Positions 30,809-41,281 of a stretch of 64,000 bases of DNA are shown here, piece by piece. The stretch comes from Chlorobiota bacterium (GTDB lineage: Bacteria > Bacteroidota > Chlorobiia > Chlorobiales > Chlorobiaceae): the NCBI GenBank assembly GCA_016868665.1, contig VGGK01000009.1:1-64000 (forward strand), given 5' to 3'. How positions within the stretch are numbered: position 1 is the first letter of the stretch; each line of letters opens with the position of its first letter. Below the pieces are notes generated by a model that was not told where the DNA came from, did not search any database, and worked only from the letters and a program-made list of their open reading frames with translations. The position numbers were made by a program, and so were the translations under genes.

Positions 30809-32845
30809 TTATTCAGGATCGACCCATCTGTCCCGCTCTTTTATGAGACCAATAAGCCGTTCAACAGCTCCGGTTTCGGGAATGTTATCCTCGACACAAT
30901 CCTTTCCGACATAAAGACTGATTCGTCCTTTTCCTGATCCGACATAGCCGAAATCGGCATCTGCCATCTCGCCCGGACCGTTGACGATACAGCCCATGAT
31001 GCCGATTTTCAATCCTTTGAGATGCGAAAGCCTCTGCTTGATGGCGGCAGTCGCTTTCTCAAGTTCGAAATAGGTTCTGCCGCAGCCCGGGCAAGAAATG
31101 AATTCTGTTTTCGACATGCGGGTTCTGGCCCCCTGCAGAATATTGGCACAAAGATCGATCTCCCCGGAAACCGGCAGGGCTGTTTCCAGGGCAAGAATAT
31201 CGCCGATGCCGTCGCAGAACAGCGTTCCGGTCTGGATCGAAGCTTCGATGATCGTATCCAGCCGCTCTGCAGCTGTGCTCCTGAACCGGACGACGAGCGG
31301 ATAGTCGATGCCTTTCGCATTGAGCTCCCGCACAAGATGCCGGTATACATAAACCGTCGAACACGAACGTATGGAAAAAAAGACTCGATCGAAACCTCGC
31401 TCCCGAAGCTTTTCGGCAAGACGTGCAAGAACCGCGGCAGGCACCCTCTCTCCGGTTTGTTCATGAATGAAACAGAATTCAAGGGCAGCTGGAGAAAGCG
31501 GATCAAGTTTTGCAATAAAACCGGGATCGAGTGATTCTCCCTCCCGGATATCGAGCCTGACCTTGAAGGCCTTTTCGGTCAGGACAGAAAACAGCTCGAT
31601 GTTTTCCGTAGAGACCGCGACATGCCGGGAAACATCCCCGAGTCGGGCAGACAGCGCATCGAGCAGAACAAGTTCTTCCTCACTGCGAAGATGAAGGCTT
31701 ACCAGCTCCGAACGAATCGCGTCCATGGATTTTTCCGGGGCCAATCGCTGCAGGACTTCCCTGCATGCCCCGTCAGTATCCGCAAGATCAGCGCTGACAT
31801 CGGTTTCAATCCTCGGAACGTTATCTCCACCGGTGCCGATATCAGCTACAAACACCGTTTTTGAACGGCGCCTGTTGTACCGGAACGGGTCGAATGGAGG
31901 GGCTTGTTCCGGCGTTGTCCCCAATCGACTCTCAACCACATGCTTGACCGGCAGATGGCCCCGTTCCCCTTTTACAAGATGATAGTCGTTGTATTTTTTT
32001 ACGATTGCAAAGCCGACCGGCACTTCGTTGACAGGATCTTCAGTCAGGGAAACCCTGATGGTATCTCCCAGACCGTCTTCGAGCAGGGCGCCGATACCCA
32101 TTGCGGACTTGACTCGCCCTTCATCGCCGTCTCCGGCCTCCGTTACACCAAGATGCAGCGGATAGGCGTGACGCAGTTGGCCGTCGGCTTTTTCGACAAG
32201 CAGCCGGTATGCCTGAATCATCACCCGGACATTGGATGCCTTCATGGAAAAAAGCAGGTCGTAATAACTGCTCTCTTCGCAAATCCGGGCAAATTCAAGC
32301 GCGGCTTCGACCATTCCTTCCGGCGAATTCCCGTAACGGCTCACTATCCTGTCGGAGAGCGACCCATGGTTGGTGCCGATCCGCATGGAAACGCCAAGCT
32401 CTTTGGCCCTCCTGACAAGCGGAAGAAACTCGTTCCTGACTTTCTCCAGCTCCATCCGGTACTCGTCATCGGTATATCCTTCGCTCGAAAATTTTTTCCG
32501 GTTCGCATAATTACCCGGATTGATCCGTATGTTCTCGACATGCTCGACGGCCTTCATGGCTGCTCGTGCGGAAAAATGAATATCGGCGACAAGCGGAGTA
32601 TCGATGCCGTCGCGACGGAGCTGCGCTCTGATTTCACGAAGATTTTCAGCATCCCGCTCGGCAGGAACGGTCAGCCTTATAATTTCACAGCCCGCTTCGT
32701 AGAGCTTTCTGCACTGCTCGACTGAAGCCGCGGTATCCATAGTATGGGTGTTGGTCATCGACTCTACCCGGATAGGCTGATATCCTCCAAGCGCTATCGG
32801 ACCAAAACTGACCTCTCTGGTAAAACGGCGACGGTAATGATACAT
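30809..32845 (-). CDS. ispG: 4-hydroxy-3-methylbut-2-enyl diphosphate synthase, long form
   Basis: Converts methylerythritol cyclodiphosphate to HMBPP in the MEP isoprenoid pathway, which feeds carotenoids, quinones and the bacteriochlorophyll tail. At 678 residues it is the long three-domain form seen in plants, Chlamydia and Bacteroidetes/Chlorobi, with an extra domain (about 290-560) between the TIM barrel and the iron-sulfur domain. Cluster ligands are C585, C588, C619 and E626 (CPGCGR, then MGCIVNGPGE). It lies between the SDR gene and the DivIC-like gene. Confidence 0.97.
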   Translation of the reverse strand: MYHYRRRFTREVSFGPIALGGYQPIRVESMTNTHTMDTAASVEQCRKLYEAGCEIIRLTVPAERDAENLREIRAQLRRDGIDTPLVADIHFSARAAMKAVEHVENIRINPGNYANRKKFSSEGYTDDEYRMELEKVRNEFLPLVRRAKELGVSMRIGTNHGSLSDRIVSRYGNSPEGMVEAALEFARICEESSYYDLLFSMKASNVRVMIQAYRLLVEKADGQLRHAYPLHLGVTEAGDGDEGRVKSAMGIGALLEDGLGDTIRVSLTEDPVNEVPVGFAIVKKYNDYHLVKGERGHLPVKHVVESRLGTTPEQAPPFDPFRYNRRRSKTVFVADIGTGGDNVPRIETDVSADLADTDGACREVLQRLAPEKSMDAIRSELVSLHLRSEEELVLLDALSARLGDVSRHVAVSTENIELFSVLTEKAFKVRLDIREGESLDPGFIAKLDPLSPAALEFCFIHEQTGERVPAAVLARLAEKLRERGFDRVFFSIRSCSTVYVYRHLVRELNAKGIDYPLVVRFRSTAAERLDTIIEASIQTGTLFCDGIGDILALETALPVSGEIDLCANILQGARTRMSKTEFISCPGCGRTYFELEKATAAIKQRLSHLKGLKIGIMGCIVNGPGEMADADFGYVGSGKGRISLYVGKDCVEDNIPETGAVERLIGLIKERDRWVDPE

Positions 32846-32883
32846 GGAAAAGAAATTATTGAAACGATGATATGATTAGTGAT

Positions 32884-33192
32884 TCATTCTTTGCCGCGAA
32901 TTATGTAGAGAGTCTCTCCCTCCCTGCGGAAATTGTACCTTTCCCTCGCAGCTTTTTCAATGCTGTCTTTGTGAAAAGCGTTTCTGATGCGCTGCTCGTT
33001 TACGATAATGCGCTGCTGCTCTTCCCTGTGACGCTCAAGCAGCGTGCGATGCTCCGCTTCCATCCTGATTCTCTTCAGAAGACCGTAGTCATCGAAGATG
33101 AACCAGATAATCATGAAAGCGGACACAACCAGAAACAGAAATTTTTTTGGATTGGAACTGATAACATCCCATAAACCATGAAAAATCCGCAT
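32884..33192 (-). CDS. septum formation initiator family protein (DivIC/FtsB-like)
   Basis: A 102-residue bitopic membrane protein, probably part of the FtsL/FtsB/FtsQ divisome complex. A short cytoplasmic N-terminus is followed by one membrane span (about 17-36), a coiled coil (about 38-72) and a conserved end (DSIEKAARERYNFRREGE) typical of DivIC/FtsB. I start at MRIFHGLW (33192). It follows eno by about 105 bp, a pairing also seen in E. coli and many other bacteria. Confidence 0.85.
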   Translation of the reverse strand: MRIFHGLWDVISSNPKKFLFLVVSAFMIIWFIFDDYGLLKRIRMEAEHRTLLERHREEQQRIIVNEQRIRNAFHKDSIEKAARERYNFRREGETLYIIRGKE

Positions 33193-33298
33193 TGCCTTGG
33201 ATCCGATAACGTGAAAAACAGTTGACGATGTGTTCCGGAAAAGCGAAAATCTCCTGAAAATGCAGAAGGAATCCGTGTCACCGGATTCCTTCGCTGCA

Positions 33299-34630
<1,332 letters not shown>

Positions 34631-34864
34631 TTATGATAAGGCGATAGCAGGCCGGAGTCAACGGCATCGTTAAAATATGGGTTAATTCAATGAATTTATC
34701 CAATTTCCATACGATTTCATTGTCGTCGCATCTCCTAATAAAGCTTTTTTTTGTTTATTGAAACAATGAGCTGTTTTCTACCGGAGAATATCCCGCAGCA
34801 GCCCGCCGCTCTTTTTAATACTGGCCCGTCAGACCGCAATTCAATTCAACCAAGGAGTCCTGCC

Positions 34865-36940
34865 ATGCAAGCCGTCCGACCAGAACAACTGCGCAACATT
34901 GTCATCACCGGCCATGCCGGATCGGGTAAAACCATGCTTTGTGAATCGCTTGCCCTTACAATGGGTGTTATCAACCGACTGGGAAACAGTGACGACGGAA
35001 ACACGATTTCCGATTATGCCGCAGACGAAATCCAGCGAAAACACAGCCTCAACACCAGTCTCATACACGGCTTCTGGAATGACTGCAAAATAAATACCCT
35101 CGATACCCCCGGCCTGCTCGATTTCCATGGCGATGTTAAATCGGCCATGCGGGTTGCCGATACCGTACTTATTGCCGTTAACGCATCGACAGGCGTTGAG
35201 GTCGGTACCGACTCGGTCTGGGAATACACCCGTGAATATTACAAACCGACATTGTTCGTGCTCACCAAGCTCGATGCCGACAGAACCAGCTTCAAAAACA
35301 CTATAGATGAGCTCAGAGACCATTTCGGTCATCTGGTAACGCCGATACAGTTTCCTGCTGAAGAGGGACTCGGCCATCATATTCTGATCGACGTGCTGAT
35401 GATGAAACAACTGGAGTTCAGTCCCGACAAGCCAGGCAGCATGAAAATATCTACCATTCCCGATCTTTACCTGAAACAAGCCGAAGAGCTTCATCAGCAG
35501 CTTGTCGAGGCCGTTGCGGAGACCGACGAAGAGCTTATGAACCGATTCTTCGAAGTCGGGACGCTCACCGAGGAGGAACTGCGTGCGGGAATAAAATCAG
35601 CATTGGTATCCAGAACATTATTCCCGGTTTTCTGCACCTCGCCGTTGCATCTTATCGGCACTGAACGCCTGCTGAACGGGATCGTAAATCTTTGTCCGTC
35701 TCCGATTGAACGAGGCCCCGAACATTCTGTCTGTGCAGTCGATGAAACAGAAAAACTTCTCCAGCCGGACCCTGACGGACCAACGGTTGCATTTATCTTC
35801 AAAACCATGTCTGAACCCAGAGTAGGTGAAATTTCCTATCTGCGGGTCTACTCGGGACACATAGAGAGCGGTCACGAACTGATCGACGTTCAGACAGGAC
35901 AGATTGAAAAAATAGGTCAGGTGTATACCATGCTCGGGCAGAAAAAAAACCCCGTTGAGAAACTCCTTGCCGGGGATATCGGTATGGTGGTGAAGCTCAA
36001 GGATGCGCATACCAATGATACTCTTGCCGACAAGGGAAGCAATTGCCGCATCACGCCGATAACGTTTCCGGAACCCGTTTTAGCGTCCGCCATCATACCT
36101 GTATCCCAGGGAGACGAAGAAAAAATCTCTTCCGGTCTGCACCATCTCCACGAAGAGGATCCGAGTTTCGCCATTTCCCACGACATCGAGTTCAATCAGA
36201 CCATCATCAAAACGCTCGGTGAAACGCATCTTGAAATCATCATCAGTCGACTGCAGAATAAATTCAATGTTCAGGTAGAAACGGCACCCATCAGAATTCC
36301 TTACCGCGAAACCATCCGCCTCAGCGCAATGGCACAGGGCAAGTATAAAAAGCAATCCGGCGGCAGGGGGCAATACGGTGATGTCTGGCTCAGACTCGAA
36401 CCTGCAGAAAGAGACACTGGTTTTGTTTTCTCCAGTGAGGTGGTGGGAGGAGTTGTCCCGACGCGTTACCTCCCCGCAGTTGAAAAGGGAGTCCGAGAAG
36501 CCATCGCAAACGGCGTGCTTGCGGGTTTCCCGGTTATCGACCTCAAGGCTATCGCCTATGATGGTTCCTATCACCCTGTGGACAGTTCGGAATTCGCTTT
36601 TAAAATAGCCGCGAGCATGGCATTCAAAGCGGCTTTCGATAAAGCCAAGCCGCTTCTGCTTGAGCCGTTCTACGATCTTACGGTTTATGCACCGGAACAG
36701 TATACGGGTGAAATTGTCGGTGATATATCCAGCAGAAGAGGTAAAATTCTCGGTATGGATACCGATGCGCGCTTTCAGGTTGTAAAAGCCCTGATACCAC
36801 AGGCATCTCTCGCATCGTTCCATCAGTCACTGACGAGGCTGACGCAAAGCAGAGCGAAATACACCTACAGCTTCAGTCATTACGAGGAAGCGCCGCAGGA
36901 TGTCATGCAACAGGTAATTGCTGAAAACAAGCAGCACTGA
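34865..36940 (+). CDS. elongation factor G-2 type GTPase (EF-G paralogue)
   Basis: A 691-residue EF-G homologue of the divergent EF-G-2 class (compare Thermus EF-G-2), not the main translocase. G1 is GHAGSGKT (16-23), not the canonical AHIDAGKT; G3 is DTPG (80-83); G4 is TKLD (134-137) in place of NKxD; the switch I Thr motif is not conserved. Domains II-V are present (QGKYKKQSGGRGQYGDVWLR, then SSRRGKILGM). I start at 34865, preceded by AAGGAG at 8 bp. Thermus EF-G-2 binds ribosomes and hydrolyses GTP; the cellular role is unclear. The gene stands alone. Confidence 0.9.
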   Translation: MQAVRPEQLRNIVITGHAGSGKTMLCESLALTMGVINRLGNSDDGNTISDYAADEIQRKHSLNTSLIHGFWNDCKINTLDTPGLLDFHGDVKSAMRVADTVLIAVNASTGVEVGTDSVWEYTREYYKPTLFVLTKLDADRTSFKNTIDELRDHFGHLVTPIQFPAEEGLGHHILIDVLMMKQLEFSPDKPGSMKISTIPDLYLKQAEELHQQLVEAVAETDEELMNRFFEVGTLTEEELRAGIKSALVSRTLFPVFCTSPLHLIGTERLLNGIVNLCPSPIERGPEHSVCAVDETEKLLQPDPDGPTVAFIFKTMSEPRVGEISYLRVYSGHIESGHELIDVQTGQIEKIGQVYTMLGQKKNPVEKLLAGDIGMVVKLKDAHTNDTLADKGSNCRITPITFPEPVLASAIIPVSQGDEEKISSGLHHLHEEDPSFAISHDIEFNQTIIKTLGETHLEIIISRLQNKFNVQVETAPIRIPYRETIRLSAMAQGKYKKQSGGRGQYGDVWLRLEPAERDTGFVFSSEVVGGVVPTRYLPAVEKGVREAIANGVLAGFPVIDLKAIAYDGSYHPVDSSEFAFKIAASMAFKAAFDKAKPLLLEPFYDLTVYAPEQYTGEIVGDISSRRGKILGMDTDARFQVVKALIPQASLASFHQSLTRLTQSRAKYTYSFSHYEEAPQDVMQQVIAENKQH

Positions 36941-36971
36941 CGTTCTTCAGAAAGAGAAAAGCGGTTCAGAA

Positions 36972-37009
36972 CAAGTGAATGGGTTCGCATGGGCAAACCC
37001 GTTCACTTG
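36972..37009. terminator. hairpin between the convergent EF-G-2 and glycosyltransferase genes
   Basis: CAAGTGAATGGGTT (36972-36985) pairs with 36996-37009, giving a 14-bp stem with one G-U wobble and a 10-nt loop. There is no T-run, so termination may be weak. Confidence 0.5.
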
Positions 37010-37017
37010 CTCATTTC

Positions 37018-37809
37018 TCAGAGGACACCTGCAACAGATTTGATTTTAAGCCACCACACAATCCATACGGCTTCCCGAATATTTCTTTTCGTCATTTTAG
37101 ATTTACCGACAGTCCTGTCGGTAAAGACTATCGGTACTTCGCTGATCAGAAATCCTTTTTTCCAGGCCCTGAAATTCATTTCGATCTGAAAGGAATACCC
37201 TTGCGAATTGATTCGATCAAGATCGAGTACCTCAAGAACTCCGCGGCTGATGCATTTGAATCCGCTGGTAGGATCTGAAACCGGCATACCGGTTATCAGA
37301 CGAGTATAGACGCTTGCAACTTTCGACAGTATAAGACGGCTCAGCGGCCAGTTGACGACGTTGACCGTATTGTTCATGTAACGCGATCCTATCACAAGAT
37401 CCGAACGTCTTGCAGCATCAAGCAATAGAGATATCATTTCGGGATCGTGGGACAGATCGGCATCCATCTCTATGATATAGTTGTAATCGTTCTGCAGCGC
37501 ATACCTGAAACCCGAAATATAAGCCCTGCCGAGCCCCTGCTTGCCCTCTCTCTGCATAAGCAGGAGACCGGGATAACTTTTCTGCAGATCCATGACAATC
37601 CCTGCTGTGCCGTCGGGAGAATTGTCGTCGATGACAAGCACATCCAGTCCGGCGGGATAGAGGGTAAACACCCTTTCAATAATTCGCTGTATATTCTCCG
37701 ACTCGTTATAGGTAGGGACGATGACAAGCGCATCCGAACGGATACCGCCTCCAGGCACCAACCCGCGATTTTCCGGCAGTTCATCCGGGCGATTTGTTGT
37801 TTCGGTCAT
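37018..37809 (-). CDS. family 2 glycosyltransferase, polyprenyl-phosphate mannose synthase-like
   Basis: Transfers a sugar from a nucleotide sugar, probably to polyprenyl phosphate, at the membrane face. The 263 residues show a GT-A fold: IVPTYNESENI (30-40), DDNSPDGT (61-68) and the metal motif DADLSHDP (116-123), followed by GSRY and TDRTVGKSKM, as in DPM1-type synthases. No C-terminal membrane helices follow, so it is the soluble short class. I start at MTETTNR (37809), because a longer start would overlap the pscB terminator. Confidence 0.88.
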   Translation of the reverse strand: MTETTNRPDELPENRGLVPGGGIRSDALVIVPTYNESENIQRIIERVFTLYPAGLDVLVIDDNSPDGTAGIVMDLQKSYPGLLLMQREGKQGLGRAYISGFRYALQNDYNYIIEMDADLSHDPEMISLLLDAARRSDLVIGSRYMNNTVNVVNWPLSRLILSKVASVYTRLITGMPVSDPTSGFKCISRGVLEVLDLDRINSQGYSFQIEMNFRAWKKGFLISEVPIVFTDRTVGKSKMTKRNIREAVWIVWWLKIKSVAGVL

Positions 37810-37834
37810 AAAGCAATTGCATCTCTTGAAATAA

Positions 37835-37867
37835 AAAAGCATTGCCTTTTTCGGGGGCAATGCTTTT
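37835..37867 (-). terminator. rho-independent terminator of pscB
   Basis: AAAAGCATTGCC (37835-37846) pairs with GGCAATGCTTTT (37856-37867): a 12-bp stem with 9-nt loop and T-rich tail on the minus strand, about 30 bp after the pscB stop. Confidence 0.85.
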
Positions 37868-37898
37868 CATGTTCTCATTCAGTATCAGGCAGACCTCA

Positions 37899-38597
37899 TC
37901 AGCGAACCTCTCGATGGAACCGGTGCAGAAACCGAAGATCGAAATCAAGCCGTTCCGGAGGCGTATAGGAAAAATCGAGCACTGCTCCATCCGGAAGCAC
38001 CTCTATCAATGCGCCTGAAGGACACTCATCTCCGGAAAAACATGCCGAGCAGGATATACACGCATCCTGATCGATATAGCATCTGAATCCGCCCTCCTGA
38101 ACGTCGCCGTAGAACTTGTAGCCTATGGCATTCACTTTCGGAGGACATTTGTCCAGACACAAACCGCATCCGACGCAGAGATTTTCAATGATGAAATAAT
38201 GCTTTTTTGCTCTTGGTGCCGCTTTTGCCACAGGTGCCCCCTTGGAAGCGGGAGCTGCGCCTGGCGCAGGAGCAGTTTTTGCCGCAGGCGCGCCTTTGGC
38301 CGCAGGTGCTGCGGGTGCGGGCTTGGCACCGCCGGGAGCAGGCTTGGGGGCCGGTTTGGGAGCGGCCTTTTTAACCGGAAGCGCAGATTCCTGAGGGAGT
38401 CCGGTTCTTCCGAGATTGACATTCAAAGGCTCAAGGCGAGGCTTTCCGGAGGTCTGCTTTGGTGCTGACTCCTTTGGTTTCGACTGAACCTGCTGCTTGG
38501 CTGCCGGTGCGGGTGTTTTCGGAGCGGCAGGCGCCGCTTTGGCTGCTGGCGCGGCAGGCTTTGGAGATATATCTGGCTGTTTGACAGGCTCGGCCAT
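37899..38597 (-). CDS. pscB: P840 reaction centre iron-sulfur protein (FA/FB)
   Basis: Carries terminal clusters FA and FB that pass electrons from the homodimeric reaction centre to ferredoxin. The 232 residues have a long Ala/Pro/Lys-rich N-terminal half (about 1-132) and a C-terminal 2[4Fe-4S] domain with C141, C144, C147, C151 and C180, C183, C186, C192. The second motif is CX2CX2CX5C, with a longer last gap than usual. The order pscA-pscB matches known Chlorobium operons. The start is 89 bp after the pscA stop, beyond a terminator-like hairpin. Confidence 0.96.
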   Translation of the reverse strand: MAEPVKQPDISPKPAAPAAKAAPAAPKTPAPAAKQQVQSKPKESAPKQTSGKPRLEPLNVNLGRTGLPQESALPVKKAAPKPAPKPAPGGAKPAPAAPAAKGAPAAKTAPAPGAAPASKGAPVAKAAPRAKKHYFIIENLCVGCGLCLDKCPPKVNAIGYKFYGDVQEGGFRCYIDQDACISCSACFSGDECPSGALIEVLPDGAVLDFSYTPPERLDFDLRFLHRFHREVR

Positions 38598-38644
38598 AAA
38601 AACCCTCCTCTTAAATTGACAAATGGAATAAGCGTTAACGGGCC

Positions 38645-38676
38645 AAAAAAACCCGGAGGAGCGGAGGCTCCTCCGG
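38645..38676 (-). terminator. intergenic terminator/attenuator between pscA and pscB
   Basis: A perfect 10-bp GC-rich stem (38667-38676 with 38653-38662), 4-nt loop, then seven T on the minus strand. It has the full form of an intrinsic terminator yet lies inside the operon, 10 bp after the pscA stop. Confidence 0.8.
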
Positions 38677-38686
38677 AATGGACAAC

Positions 38687-40882
38687 TCAGGCGACAAGCT
38701 TGATCAGGAAGTCAACGACCTGGGTCAGCATCTGCTGTCCCGACACAGTAGCATCAGCTACAGGAGGAGGCAGCGGCTTGTCAGTCTGATAGAACCCGTT
38801 ACCGATAAAGAGGAACACCAGCATGAATGTGCCGCCGAAATACAGGAACGTTCCTGCAAGCTTCGAATCGGAAATCGTCAGAACCGGGAAGCGGAACGAT
38901 ACATCCCTGTTGAGGAACTTCTTTCCAAGCCAGCGGATCGTACGGGTCTGAATATCGGCACCTTCAAGACGGGATCCGCGATCTTCAAACCACACAGCGA
39001 AGCTGATGAACCATACGAGATGACCGATCATAAGAATCACGGAGAGATGGGAACTCGAGAAAATCGTCACCGTTTCCGTCCAGAAATAATAGAAGATTCC
39101 GGATGTATAGTGATGAGCAAGACCTGCAACGGAATCCCATGCCTTCGCATCGGCAACAGGTACGCCATACATCATAGAAGCAATCCATGCGCCGTCGATG
39201 TACCAGCAGACGGCCGAAAGACCTTTGACTCCCCAGAGCATGGCGAACCACAGCTGATCCTGGATGGAGACACCGCAGGTACCGCCGTAAACCGGGCCTA
39301 GGCAGGGGAATGAGTAGGAGTTCTTCTTCAGTCCGAGATCATCCCACAGCGGAGATGTATGAGAGAAAAACGCTATGCGTACAAGAGCGATAAGGGAGAA
39401 CAGCGAACCCGCAGTGATGACGTGAGCCATTACCCAGTCGTTGATGCTCGGATCGGCAAACATCCACTGGAACATCGGAAGCGGTTTCAGCCAGTAGAAC
39501 GACATCATGATATTGGTGCCGAAGATGTTCAGCTCGCAGATCGTATTCCAAACGATAACTGCATATACTGAAAGCATTGTGGCAAAGCAAAGTGCCATGA
39601 CGGTACCGAGAATCTTGACCTGAACCTCCTGATCGCGGCCTTTGGTGATCCAGATGGACTTGATCTGGCTGTAGAGGCCGTTCAGCTGAATCTTGAGCAG
39701 GTACTGACCACCATGATAGACACCGGCGAATACATAGAGAACGCCGCAGATGATGTGGTTGAATGTTATAAGGTTGATAACAACCCTCGACATGCCGAAA
39801 GCTTCGCCGTTTTTCGGAAGAATAGCGTATGGCGCAAATTCGGCAAACTCCTTTTTACCGGATATGATCCTGCCGCCTTCCTGAACAAAATCGTAGCTGA
39901 CACGGTTGAACGGTTCGCCATAGAGATAAAAAACAAGACTGTCGAGCTCTTTGTAGTAGGCATGGAAGGAAGGCTGCTGGAATGCTACGAAAGCAATCAC
40001 GCCGAGAGCGATATTGATGTACCCTATCGCGGTCAGGTGTACCGAAAAAGCTGCCTTCATATCATCGTTGAGATGAATGGCCGCATTGGGCGGGTTGTTC
40101 CACCAGTAGATGCCGAGCGCGAAGAAAATGACGGCAAACACGAAAGACATGAAGGTTTCCGAATTGATCGTCTGGAAATCGGGAATCGGAGGAATTCCGA
40201 GAGCAAACCACATCATCAGACCCCAACCGAGAAAAAGCAGCGACATGTAGACAGTGTGCGGTCCAAGAGCATCCTTGTAGGTCTTTGCGCTTGTGCCGTT
40301 GAAAACCATATCGCCGAACTTGCCGAGAAAACGGAAGTCACGGAAGTTTCCTGCCCGTCCCGTGAAGGGATTCGTAAGATTGTGCGTCCAGTGGCGCCAG
40401 CCGCCGAAAAGCAGAATCGAACCGGAAATCACATGCAGGAGAGCCCACCCGAGCAGATTGGTGGCCGCCTGCTGAAGATCGGCGGTCTGGGTGCTGTAAG
40501 TATCGATACCGAGAGAAACCATCCTTGGTTTGATGGTAAGATAGAACCAGTTATCGTGAAAACCCGGCGAACCCCACGGGAAAACCTGGATACCGGAGAT
40601 GTAATAAATCGCCATAAGAAAACCCATAACGCCGAGAAGGGCGAGATGACCGCCGACAACCTGCTCGTCGTCAAGTTTGTCGGTATCGAAAACCTGGTAC
40701 CACTTCGTGGTTCTCGTCTCTGTCCTCTGGAACAGAAATCTCCTCATTTTGGCGGCATCCTGCTCCTTGATAACGGACGGGCCGCCTGGCGCGCCATTTC
40801 CCTTGGGGGATGGAGCATTCCCCTTGGGAGGTGGGACAGATCCCTTTGGCTTGACTCCTGCAGGATTCACTTGTTCAGCCAT
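38687..40882 (-). CDS. pscA: P840 photosynthetic reaction centre large subunit
   Basis: Core of the type I homodimeric reaction centre; it binds the P840 special pair, antenna bacteriochlorophyll and the interpolypeptide FX cluster. The 731 residues have a Pro/Gly/Lys-rich N-terminal tail (1-40) and many hydrophobic membrane segments from about residue 80 to 700. The FX motif PCLGPVYGGTC supplies C527 and C536 from each monomer. His-rich helices (for example LAHHYTSGIFYYFWTETV) are in place. Length and content match the Chlorobium protein. It is the first gene of the pscAB unit. Confidence 0.98.
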   Translation of the reverse strand: MAEQVNPAGVKPKGSVPPPKGNAPSPKGNGAPGGPSVIKEQDAAKMRRFLFQRTETRTTKWYQVFDTDKLDDEQVVGGHLALLGVMGFLMAIYYISGIQVFPWGSPGFHDNWFYLTIKPRMVSLGIDTYSTQTADLQQAATNLLGWALLHVISGSILLFGGWRHWTHNLTNPFTGRAGNFRDFRFLGKFGDMVFNGTSAKTYKDALGPHTVYMSLLFLGWGLMMWFALGIPPIPDFQTINSETFMSFVFAVIFFALGIYWWNNPPNAAIHLNDDMKAAFSVHLTAIGYINIALGVIAFVAFQQPSFHAYYKELDSLVFYLYGEPFNRVSYDFVQEGGRIISGKKEFAEFAPYAILPKNGEAFGMSRVVINLITFNHIICGVLYVFAGVYHGGQYLLKIQLNGLYSQIKSIWITKGRDQEVQVKILGTVMALCFATMLSVYAVIVWNTICELNIFGTNIMMSFYWLKPLPMFQWMFADPSINDWVMAHVITAGSLFSLIALVRIAFFSHTSPLWDDLGLKKNSYSFPCLGPVYGGTCGVSIQDQLWFAMLWGVKGLSAVCWYIDGAWIASMMYGVPVADAKAWDSVAGLAHHYTSGIFYYFWTETVTIFSSSHLSVILMIGHLVWFISFAVWFEDRGSRLEGADIQTRTIRWLGKKFLNRDVSFRFPVLTISDSKLAGTFLYFGGTFMLVFLFIGNGFYQTDKPLPPPVADATVSGQQMLTQVVDFLIKLVA

Positions 40883-41281
40883 TGTATTCTCTCCTTTGTT
40901 TGGTCGTATTTCAGGTTGAAGAAACCGAAAAGAAAATCTTTGCGTTATACCTTGAGCCTCCGGTCCGTTTTCAGATTCAGAGTAAATCGCCGCATGAAGA
41001 ATGCCGGTCTTTCAGGCAGTCGTGATATGCGCTTCATGAAAAACAGACAAGGAATACAGAACAGATCTACTGATTTCGATAGGCCGTACGCCCGATAAGT
41101 CACTTGACACAGTAGCAAATAAAATAAGAAAAATTATTTAATAATAAATTTTTTTGCCGCGGCTTTCCGTGTGAGCATCTGTATTTTAGCACGTCTAAGT
41201 CATTGAAAACCATGGTATTCACTCATGCGCCAATGAGAGATACACCATCAATACGCCACAAGAGAACTCAACCATTGCGCA
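40883..41281. other. spacer between divergent pscA and dapF
   Basis: No convincing gene in these 399 bp, although an antisense frame of pscA runs into it to 41098. An AT-rich block (about 41115-41157) sits in the middle. Promoters for both genes must lie here. On the minus strand TATAAC at 40951-40956 could be a -10 for pscA, but I see no good -35 at the right distance. Confidence 0.5.

Noticed and set aside
39713-41098. 461-codon open frame antisense to pscA, extending into its upstream spacer
   Set aside because: Most of it is the shadow of pscA, composition is odd (Arg/Lys/Glu rich without motifs), and no start signal supports it.
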